Shown here in pieces: positions 1 through 5,932 of a stretch of DNA of 6,852 bases. This DNA is from Nitrososphaerota archaeon (GTDB taxonomy: Archaea; Thermoproteota; Nitrososphaeria_A; Caldarchaeales; Wolframiiraptoraceae), in contig JAGHCZ010000116.1 in NCBI GenBank assembly GCA_021160205.1, forward strand, positions 1 to 6,852, given 5' to 3'. The translations under genes were made by a program, and so were the position numbers. Numbering within the stretch: position 1 is the stretch's first letter; every line of letters starts with the position of its first letter. The notes under the pieces are model-generated. The model was given only the letters and a program-made list of their open reading frames with translations. It was not told where the DNA came from and ran no database searches.

Positions 1-1797
1 ACCCTATATGCCGGAGGAGCTGCTCCCTTCGCGTTCCTCCTCGCGGCGTTGATCTATGTCTCAATCGGCTTGGCATACGCGGAGCTCGCTCCTACTTATC
101 CCTATGCCGGCGGCGTCCAAGTCTACACCATGAGGGCTTTAAACACCTTGATGGGTTTCTTAGCCGGCTGGGCCATAATGCTATCCTATACCCTCGACAT
201 TTCTCTTTTCTCGGTTGCTTCGGCGGGATATCTGAAATACCTGTTCCCAGGAATCGAGAGGCTAACGATTACGCTTCCAGTAATCAACTTCTCCATTTCG
301 AGTTTGGGTTTGGTCGCGGCTATCTTGGTTATTTTCCTGATAGCGATAAACTACGTGGGAATAAGATATTCCGCTGGAATGGTCTCAGCGCTCGTGGGGC
401 TAGGGCTGCTGGTGCAAGCTCTAATACTTGTCTTCGGATTCGGCACATCCTTCGATTTAGGAATGTTTCTTAAACAAATAGTGAAATTCGGGAATGATCA
501 GATGCTAAAGGAAGTTGGCTATCTGAATTTCTTCGACATCAATCTCAACAACTTCCTCTACGGGGTCACCCTCGCCATGGCCTCCTTCGTCGGAATAGAG
601 TCGATAGCTCAAGCCGCCGAAGAGACGAAGAGGCCTCATAAGTGGATTCCGCGGGCCGCTAAGCTATGCGTTGTGGCGGTTCCTCTCTCCGTGCTCCTCT
701 TTAGCGTTCTCTCAATCGGGGTATTGGAGTGGAGATTTCTCGGCAGCTCTTATGAGAACCCGATCGCCGTTTTAGCCAGCAAATTCCCATACGTCGGGAA
801 AACATTAGCTCTCCTAGTCTCCTTTGCGGCTTTCATCCTTTGCTTAGCCTCCGCTAACACGGGCGTCATCGGCGTTTCAAGGCTTACCGCCAGCATGGGG
901 AAATTCAGCCTACTCCCAAGCCAGCTCTATCACATTCATCCGAAGTTCAAGACTCCCACTAGAACTATCTTGATCTTCGGCCTGATAGGTTTCTTCTTAA
1001 CCTTGCCCGGGGATATCCCCCTACTTGCGAGCCTATACAACTTCGGGGCATCATTCAGCTATTTTTTTCTTATGCTTAGCCTCTTAGTTCTCAGGAAACG
1101 AGATAGTCACGTGCATAGGCCGTGGAAAATTCCTCTCTCCCTAAAAGTGAAGATCAAAGACGAAGAAATAGAGCTTTCCTTGATAGGTCTCCTCGGTCTC
1201 TTGGGAACAGCGGCGATCTGGATCCTAATAATTCTACTCAATCCAGCGGGCAGAATGCTGGGCTTCGCTTGGATTTTGCTCGGCCTTATATTATACGCGG
1301 CGTTCAGGAAAGGTATTCACAAGAAGCTGATCAGCGGAGATGAGAGAAACCTCGTGGTCCCGGCTGGATACAGGATGAGGCTAGCCGTTTTGGTAAGGCC
1401 CTCTGAGGATCCTGATGTTGTTCGGAAATCTATAACTAGGGCTCTGGATAAGCGGTTTTCTGTAAAACTGATAAGCATAGTTGATATACCGCAGAAAATT
1501 TTTGACGCGTTCACCGAGGAGGAACTAGACTCTCTAAAGAAGAAGATCGGAGAAGAGCTGGATGTTCTGGCTCAAGAACTGCGTAAAGAAGGGTTTGAAG
1601 CGGATTATATCGTGAGGCTTGGAGATTTTTCAGAAGAGCTCGAAGGAGAATTGGAGAAAGGAAATATAGATTTCGTGGCCTACATAGTTCGCGGATTCGG
1701 AAAGGCCGCCTTCGAAAAGGGAATGGATGAAAAAGTCCGATTCTTCATGTCTAAGCACCGCGGAAAAATCATGCTCCTTAAAAGGGTAACTGAGTGA
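1..1797 (+). CDS. APC-family amino-acid permease with C-terminal Usp-like domain (5' partial)
   Basis: Membrane transporter of the amino acid-polyamine-organocation superfamily, expected to carry an amino acid across the cytoplasmic membrane; the substrate cannot be read from sequence. The frame is open to base 1 (beginning TLYAGGAAPFAFLL), which is already the APC TM2 region. The TTG at 49 is therefore not the start, and TM1 lies upstream. Of 598 residues in the window, about 1-435 hold some eleven hydrophobic segments. The TM6 region (about 185-220) carries the family pattern FVGIES-AQAAEETKRPHKWIPRA, and TM8 is followed by SRLTASMGKFSLLP, the usual loop after that helix. Residues about 457-595 form a soluble alpha/beta domain resembling UspA: an opening AVLVRPSEDP strand and a closing VRGFGKAAFEKG segment that looks like a degenerate Usp nucleotide loop. 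Permease-Usp fusions are known in archaea and bacteria, so the domain probably regulates transport. The gene ends 69 bases before the RAM gene. Family assignment is firm; the Usp call is moderate. Confidence 0.9.
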   Translation, partial: TLYAGGAAPFAFLLAALIYVSIGLAYAELAPTYPYAGGVQVYTMRALNTLMGFLAGWAIMLSYTLDISLFSVASAGYLKYLFPGIERLTITLPVINFSISSLGLVAAILVIFLIAINYVGIRYSAGMVSALVGLGLLVQALILVFGFGTSFDLGMFLKQIVKFGNDQMLKEVGYLNFFDINLNNFLYGVTLAMASFVGIESIAQAAEETKRPHKWIPRAAKLCVVAVPLSVLLFSVLSIGVLEWRFLGSSYENPIAVLASKFPYVGKTLALLVSFAAFILCLASANTGVIGVSRLTASMGKFSLLPSQLYHIHPKFKTPTRTILIFGLIGFFLTLPGDIPLLASLYNFGASFSYFFLMLSLLVLRKRDSHVHRPWKIPLSLKVKIKDEEIELSLIGLLGLLGTAAIWILIILLNPAGRMLGFAWILLGLILYAAFRKGIHKKLISGDERNLVVPAGYRMRLAVLVRPSEDPDVVRKSITRALDKRFSVKLISIVDIPQKIFDAFTEEELDSLKKKIGEELDVLAQELRKEGFEADYIVRLGDFSEELEGELEKGNIDFVAYIVRGFGKAAFEKGMDEKVRFFMSKHRGKIMLLKRVTE

Positions 1798-1830
1798 TCG
1801 GTCACGTTTACGCTCCGCAGAAGCGGTTAC

Positions 1831-1840
1831 TACTTAAGAA
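1831..1840 (+). promoter_or_regulatory. Putative TATA box for the RAM-domain gene
   Basis: The TACTTAAGAA element is centred about 31 bases before the ATG at 1867, so transcription would begin at or a few bases before the start codon. No Shine-Dalgarno sequence lies between. The box sits inside a 6-bp inverted repeat (AGAAGC at 1819-1824, GCTTCT at 1842-1847) that could be an operator or may be chance. This is inferred from spacing only, and the element is a weak match to an archaeal TATA box. Confidence 0.35.
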
Positions 1841-1866
1841 GGCTTCTCGATTGCTCTCCTTGAGCC

Positions 1867-2145
1867 ATGTCCGCGAAAGCCGGAGTAAGAGCTTTCTTAC
1901 ACATCTTCGTCGAGTCGAGCCAGTTAGAGAAGGTCAGCAAAGAGATAACGAAGCTTCCCGAAACAATTGATGTTTACGAGGTTACGGGCGAATTTGATAT
2001 AATAGCCATCGTGGCCACTCCGAGCATAGAGGAATTCAGAAGTTTCCTGAAAGATAAAATCCTCAAAATCCAAGGCGTGAAGAGCACGGTTACCTCGATC
2101 GTCCTCCACACCTATAAGAGAGACGGAGTAGAAACGGGAGAATAG
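1867..2145 (+). CDS. Stand-alone RAM (Lrp/AsnC effector-binding) domain protein
   Basis: A 92-residue protein made only of the RAM/Lrp-AsnC ligand-binding fold, with no helix-turn-helix. The predicted order is beta-alpha-beta-beta-alpha-beta: strand 8-15 (RAFLHIFV), helix about 18-29, strand 33-39, strand 43-50 entered through the family's G-x-x-D turn (GEFD, 41-44), helix about 53-66, and a final strand 72-82 after the IQGVKSTVTSIVL segment typical of the family. Full Lrp proteins are about 150 residues, with the DNA-binding domain first; the ATG here directly precedes the RAM fold, and no coding for an HTH is seen in the gap upstream. Such domains form dimers and higher assemblies and bind amino acids, so the protein may sense an amino acid or tune a full-length Lrp partner, but it should not bind DNA by itself. 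It lies between an amino-acid permease and argH, which fits amino-acid sensing; the ligand is unknown. Confidence 0.88.
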   Translation: MSAKAGVRAFLHIFVESSQLEKVSKEITKLPETIDVYEVTGEFDIIAIVATPSIEEFRSFLKDKILKIQGVKSTVTSIVLHTYKRDGVETGE

Positions 2146-2160
2146 CGCTAAAACAGCAAC

Positions 2161-2171
2161 ATAATTATTTA
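2161..2171 (+). promoter_or_regulatory. Putative argH TATA box (leaderless or near-leaderless)
   Basis: ATAATTATTTA is the most AT-rich segment of the 53-base gap and is centred about 33 bases before the argH ATG at 2199. Archaeal TATA boxes lie about 26-30 bases before the transcript start, so the mRNA would begin 0-8 bases before ATG. No Shine-Dalgarno sequence is visible before the start. Confidence 0.55.
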
Positions 2172-2198
2172 GGTACATGATGAAAACTTGAGCAAGGC

Positions 2199-3707
2199 AT
2201 GTCGAGCGGTGAAGGCGGATTATATAGATCAAGACTCGGAAAGAAAATGGATGAAGACGCATTAAGCTATCTCTCATCTCTTAACGAGGACCGCGAGATA
2301 TTTCTAGAAGACGTAGAAGGGACAGAAGCGCACGTCATAATGCTCTGCGAACAGGGAATTTTGGCGAATAACGAGGCGAAGCAAATCCTCAAGGCTCTCG
2401 AAGATCTCAAGAAAAAGATAATCAGCGGAGAAATCGAGCTAAAAGGAGATTTCGAAGATGTTCATGAATTTGTAGAGTCCTATGTCATAAGCCGCGTAGG
2501 AATGGAAATCGGAGGCAAAGTGCATAGCGGAAGGTCGAGGAACGATCAAGTGGCTCTGGACATCAGGCTTAGGCTGCGCAGATACATTCTCGAGACTTGG
2601 AGGGAATCCTTGAAGCTCGCGGAGGCGCTTCTCTCAAAGGCTGAAAAGAAGAAGGAGGCGCTCGTACTGCATTACACGCATCTACAGCAAGCGCAAGTCG
2701 GATACTTATCCCATTATCTATTATCTCACCTCGATCATCTGCTACGGGATCTGAAAAGGCTTGAAGAATGTTATCATCGTGTAAATCGCTCGCCGCTCGG
2801 GGCATGCGCAATAGCCGGATCAACCTTGCCGTTAAACAGGGATAGAATCGCGGAGCTGCTCGGATTCGAGGATGTGATCGAAAACTCCATTGACGCGGTG
2901 AGCTCGAGGGATTTCGCTTTAGAAGCCGTATCGGCGGCCACCATAATGATGGTGAATCTGAGCAGGATCGCGGAGGACTTGATAATCTGGTCTTCAAGCG
3001 AATTTGGCTACATCGAGCTTCCGGATGATCTCGCATCGCCCTCGAGCGTCATGCCTCACAAGAAGAACCCATGCATATTGGAACTGTTAAGGGCCAAGGC
3101 CGGTAAATCGATCGGCCTTCTAACAAGTCTTCTAACAATGACAAAGGGAATCCCAACCGGATATGACCGCGACCTCCAAGAGGAAAAACCCGTTATCTGG
3201 GAGGCTTTCAAGGAAACCCGAGACTCCATCCGAATTCTCGCTAAAGTCATCGAGAAAATGGACTTCAAGGATGAGCGGGCGTACGAAGCGGCTGCTCAAA
3301 GCTTTGCTCCGGCGATAGAGCTGGCGGAAGCCCTGATAAAGCATTCTAAGCTTTCTCTCCGCGAGGCGCATAGGCTTGTCGGAGCCCTAGTTGCTGAGCT
3401 TCACAAATCGGGTCTAATGCTTAGAGATTCGAGCTTGAAGCTGTTGAACGAGTTGGCGGAAAGGGTCTTGGGAAGAAAGATAGACTTTCCCGAGGATGTT
3501 TTCGCGCGGATAATCGACGCTAGCGAGGTTCCGAGTTTTCGTGAGACGAAGGGAGCTTCAAGCATCGGCGAAGTCGAGAAAATGATCGAGAACAGGAGGA
3601 AGAGGATCGAAGAGGCAAGGGATTCGCTTAGGAACATCTTAAAGAATTTGCGGAATTCAAAGGAAAAATTCGAAAAATCCTTGGAAAGCTTTTTAAATCC
3701 AGCTTAA
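2199..3707 (+). CDS. argH: Argininosuccinate lyase
   Basis: Catalyses the last step of arginine synthesis, splitting argininosuccinate into arginine and fumarate in the cytoplasm; family members are homotetramers with active sites shared between subunits. Signatures appear in order: HSGRSRNDQV (109-118), the substrate-binding loop; YTHLQQAQ (159-166), holding the catalytic-region His161; and the fumarase/aspartase-superfamily signature SPSSVMPHKKNP (280-291), with the flexible-loop serines 282/283. The RSRNDQV block rules for ArgH over adenylosuccinate lyase. Departures from the common bacterial form are Pro for Gly before the two serines, His for Gln in MPxKKNP, and Cys292 where Asp is usual. 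At 502 residues it is longer than the usual 455-470, mainly through a charged, probably helical tail after about 455. The ATG at 2199 is chosen because the N-terminal LYRSRLGKKMDEDALSYLSSL block belongs to the family, and a TATA box is correctly placed for it. argG follows after 44 bases. Confidence 0.96.
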   Translation: MSSGEGGLYRSRLGKKMDEDALSYLSSLNEDREIFLEDVEGTEAHVIMLCEQGILANNEAKQILKALEDLKKKIISGEIELKGDFEDVHEFVESYVISRVGMEIGGKVHSGRSRNDQVALDIRLRLRRYILETWRESLKLAEALLSKAEKKKEALVLHYTHLQQAQVGYLSHYLLSHLDHLLRDLKRLEECYHRVNRSPLGACAIAGSTLPLNRDRIAELLGFEDVIENSIDAVSSRDFALEAVSAATIMMVNLSRIAEDLIIWSSSEFGYIELPDDLASPSSVMPHKKNPCILELLRAKAGKSIGLLTSLLTMTKGIPTGYDRDLQEEKPVIWEAFKETRDSIRILAKVIEKMDFKDERAYEAAAQSFAPAIELAEALIKHSKLSLREAHRLVGALVAELHKSGLMLRDSSLKLLNELAERVLGRKIDFPEDVFARIIDASEVPSFRETKGASSIGEVEKMIENRRKRIEEARDSLRNILKNLRNSKEKFEKSLESFLNPA

Positions 3708-3713
3708 ATTTAA

Positions 3714-3721
3714 CTTTATTA
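3714..3721 (+). promoter_or_regulatory. Putative argG TATA box
   Basis: CTTTATTA is centred about 34 bases before the argG ATG at 3752, a spacing like that seen at argH. A second AT-rich block (AAATTTAA, 3706-3713) overlaps the argH stop codon and would give a leader of roughly 15 bases instead. No Shine-Dalgarno sequence precedes the ATG, which suggests argG can be transcribed on its own rather than only by read-through from argH. Confidence 0.45.
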
Positions 3722-3751
3722 GAGGGATTTTACAAAGCTTTCTCGAGAAAC

Positions 3752-4936
3752 ATGAGCGAAGAGACGGTCGCGCTTGCTTATTCGGGAGGTTTGGACTCTT
3801 CTCTTATATCGATTCTCCTGAGAGAGCGATACGGCTTCAAAGAGGTCGTCGGGGTTTTAGTTGATGTTGGCCAAGGGGATGAGGAAATAGAGCTCGCGAA
3901 GGAGAGGGCTGATAAGCTTGGAATAGACTTGAGATACATCGATGCGAAAGAGGAATTCGTAAAAAAATACGTTCATAAGTGCATTAAGGCGAACGGAAGC
4001 TATGAGGGATATCCTGTCGGAACCTCGATGAGCAGGATTCTGATAGGCTTGAAGACCGCCGAGATAGCCGTTAAAGAAGGAATAGGCGCCGTGGCCCATG
4101 GAGCAACCGGAAAAGGGAATGACCAGTTCAGGTTAGAGGTCGCATTCAAGTATGTTGGGCCGCATTTGCGGGTGATAGCTCCCGTTAGAGAGCTGAACCT
4201 CACTAGGATTCAAGAGGAAGAAATGTTGAAAAAGCATGGAATTGAGATTAAGAAGCCTCGTGGAAAGATCGGCGGAGACGTTAATCTTTGGTCACACTCC
4301 ATCGGAAGCGGGCAATTCGAAGATCTTAAGACCCAATGTCCGGATGAGGAATACTATTGGGTGAAGCCTTTAGATGAGGTTCCCGATGAGCCGAGAGAGC
4401 TCACGATAAAGTTTGAGAAGGGAATCCCCGTGGAAGTGGATGGAATGGTGGATCCGGTTGAAATGATTACGAGGCTTAATTACATCGCAGGGGGACATGG
4501 AGTCGGCAAAATAGACATTTTAGAAGATGGAATAATAGGGTTCAAGTCGAGGGAAATTTACGAAGCACCCGCGGCCTCGATCCTCTTAACGGCTCACTCC
4601 GATTTAGAGCACCTGACCTTAACCAAGGAGCAGCTGAGAATGAAGGCTCAAATAGACAACTTGTGGGCTGACATGGTATATCATGGCCTCTGGCTCCATC
4701 CCCTTAGAAGAGATTTAGACGCGTTCATAGACTCGACGCAAAAATGGGTGAACGGAAAGATAACCGTGAAGCTGCTAAAGGGATCCTTCGAAATAGTCGA
4801 GAGAGAATCGCCGAACGCGCTCTTCGCGCCGGAGATCAGAAGCCTGAAAGCAGCGGGATTCGATCAGCGGGACTCCACGGGAGCTGTGAAGATCTTTACT
4901 TTGCCTTTCCAGCTGTACAGTAAGAAGGGAAGGTGA
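3752..4936 (+). CDS. argG: Argininosuccinate synthase
   Basis: Joins citrulline and aspartate with ATP to make argininosuccinate, the substrate of the neighbouring ArgH. The N-terminal N-type ATP pyrophosphatase domain carries the PP-loop AYSGGLDSS (9-17). Next come YPVGTSMSR (87-95), whose Tyr87 and Ser92 match citrulline contacts in human ASS1, and HGATGKGNDQFR (116-127), where Thr119, Asn123, Asp124 and Arg127 match the aspartate and citrulline contacts. Then come APVRELNLTR (143-152), NLWSHS (178-183), and the C-terminal pair Glu258 and Tyr270 (in ILEDG and REIYEAPA), spaced like human Glu270 and Tyr282. The usual SxDxNL-xxxSxE block reads GGDVNLWSHSIG, so the serine matching human Ser180 is Gly174. 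The 394-residue length is normal for the family. The ATG start puts the PP-loop nine residues in, as expected. The stop lies 2 bases from the end of the convergent methionine synthase gene. Confidence 0.96.
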   Translation: MSEETVALAYSGGLDSSLISILLRERYGFKEVVGVLVDVGQGDEEIELAKERADKLGIDLRYIDAKEEFVKKYVHKCIKANGSYEGYPVGTSMSRILIGLKTAEIAVKEGIGAVAHGATGKGNDQFRLEVAFKYVGPHLRVIAPVRELNLTRIQEEEMLKKHGIEIKKPRGKIGGDVNLWSHSIGSGQFEDLKTQCPDEEYYWVKPLDEVPDEPRELTIKFEKGIPVEVDGMVDPVEMITRLNYIAGGHGVGKIDILEDGIIGFKSREIYEAPAASILLTAHSDLEHLTLTKEQLRMKAQIDNLWADMVYHGLWLHPLRRDLDAFIDSTQKWVNGKITVKLLKGSFEIVERESPNALFAPEIRSLKAAGFDQRDSTGAVKIFTLPFQLYSKKGR

Positions 4937-4938
4937 CT

Positions 4939-5874
4939 TCATTCGAGAGATCTTAGAAAGTCGTCGGCGGCCTGCTTCATAGCGGCTAAAATCTTTTGAA
5001 CGACCTCCATCGGGGTCTCCCTGAATCCGCAATCCGGGTGAACGAATGCGATGTTTTCAATTCCCGCTCTTTCAGCTATTTTCTTTAGCCGATTGAGAGC
5101 TATGTCGGCGGGCTCAGCTTTAACATTTGAGATGAATCCTGCTCCTAATTTTTTTCCGTAATCTTCCAGGGATCTTTCAGAGATCAAGTGTAGGTTTTCT
5201 CTCTCCTTCTCACCGCTAAAGGCGAAGCTCAAGACATCTAAATCAAGCCTTAAGAGCATCTCATAGAGGTCTGGAACGCTTCCTATGGGCCCGCACACAT
5301 GTATCGTTACTTCATTATGGGAGTGAATGCCCGCGAACAGCTCCTTGAGAACGGCCTCCGCGAATTTCGGAGAAACGAATTTTCCTGACAGCCCAGGTTC
5401 ATCGATTTGAACGTAACAGCCCATCTTCACGGCTTCTTCGATGATTGGAAGTAAGGCGTCGATTAAATCCAGATACAGCTCTTTGTCTAGAAAGCCGCTG
5501 TACGGCTTCGCTCCGCTGACCGCGTAGGTAAAGCCCAAAGTTATCGGCCCGGTTATCGTTATTTTCACCTTCACATCGTCTCTCCCAATATCGCTTAGAT
5601 ACGAGAAAACTCTCTTGCAATCAACTATCTTATAAAACATCTTAGGATCTTCCATGGGCTTTATCTTACCTAAGATCGCGGGTCTTCCGGCTTTTTTGCC
5701 TAGACCTGGGATCTGCTCGAAGTAATCTATCAGGGATCCGCGCTGCTCACCGTCCGTTATTACCTCCACTCCGTATTTGAGCTGGAGATCTACCACCCGC
5801 TTAACAGCGGCATCGATAGAAAACTTCGACAACGCGCTAGGAAAGCTTCCGATGACTGTCCGCTTAAAAACCAT
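4939..5874 (-). CDS. Folate-independent methionine synthase, core-MetE type (metE C-terminal half only)
   Basis: Expected to methylate homocysteine to methionine at a zinc site. Its 311 residues correspond only to the catalytic C-terminal barrel of MetE; the N-terminal half needed for folate is absent and there is no room for it. Such core-MetE proteins (the MesA-MesD families) are thought to take methyl groups from corrinoid or non-folate donors. Visible features are IGSFP (8-12), matching the homocysteine-binding IGS of E. coli MetE (Ser433); DGEQR (41-45), with the conserved Glu; TGP (108-110); QIDEP (156-160), whose Asp matches E. coli Asp599; zinc ligands His192 and Cys194 in IHVCG; and Cys282 in HPDCG. 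The fourth E. coli ligand, Glu665, falls in LSFAFSGE, where the aligned residue is Ala218. The ATG fits because IGSFP normally lies very near the N-terminus of core forms. It is co-directional with the tRNA upstream and convergent with argG. The Mes subfamily and methyl donor cannot be told here. Confidence 0.88.
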   Translation of the reverse strand: MVFKRTVIGSFPSALSKFSIDAAVKRVVDLQLKYGVEVITDGEQRGSLIDYFEQIPGLGKKAGRPAILGKIKPMEDPKMFYKIVDCKRVFSYLSDIGRDDVKVKITITGPITLGFTYAVSGAKPYSGFLDKELYLDLIDALLPIIEEAVKMGCYVQIDEPGLSGKFVSPKFAEAVLKELFAGIHSHNEVTIHVCGPIGSVPDLYEMLLRLDLDVLSFAFSGEKERENLHLISERSLEDYGKKLGAGFISNVKAEPADIALNRLKKIAERAGIENIAFVHPDCGFRETPMEVVQKILAAMKQAADDFLRSLE

Positions 5875-5906
5875 GACTACCGCATATTCTTTCGGCGTGA
5901 TCTATT

Positions 5907-5916
5907 CAAATTTTTA
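5907..5916 (-). promoter_or_regulatory. Putative TATA box for the methionine synthase gene
   Basis: On the - strand this reads TAAAAATTTG, centred about 37 bases before the ATG at 5874, which would give a leader of about 10-14 bases. It is the best AT-rich element in the 58-base gap between the tRNA and the gene. No convincing Shine-Dalgarno sequence lies just before the ATG. The same stretch sits just beyond the likely tRNA termination point, so read-through from the tRNA promoter is an alternative. Confidence 0.4.
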
Positions 5917-5929
5917 CCATAAAAATGGT
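5916..5929 (-). terminator. Oligo-T stretch in a short inverted repeat after the tRNA
   Basis: Four bases past the tRNA 3' end, the - strand reads ACCATTTTTATGGT: 5-bp arms ACCAT/ATGGT around TTTT, giving a run of five T. Archaeal RNA polymerase stops at T runs in the non-template strand, so this is a reasonable tRNA terminator. The weak AT-rich arms may equally be a small operator for the downstream gene or chance. Confidence 0.4.
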
Positions 5930-5932
5930 GTA

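Noticed and set aside
49..51. TTG as the start of the permease gene
   Set aside because: The frame continues to base 1 with APC-family sequence (GGAAPFAFLLAAL), so the gene is simply cut by the window edge.
1009..1020. Perfect 12-base palindrome GGGGATATCCCC
   Set aside because: It lies in the permease coding frame (encoding part of LPGDIPL), far from any promoter, and is not repeated elsewhere in the window.
2569..3036. Long open frame of 155 codons on the - strand inside argH
   Set aside because: It lies wholly antisense to a strongly conserved enzyme, and its Arg/Pro/Ser-rich product shows no recognisable motif.
3036..3075. argH as adenylosuccinate lyase, because of MPHKKNP
   Set aside because: The HSGRSRNDQV and YTHLQQAQ blocks, the length and the adjacent argG identify ArgH.
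4775..5032. Open frame of 85 codons on the - strand spanning the argG/methionine synthase junction
   Set aside because: It overlaps the 3' ends of both real genes out of frame, and its product has no family features.
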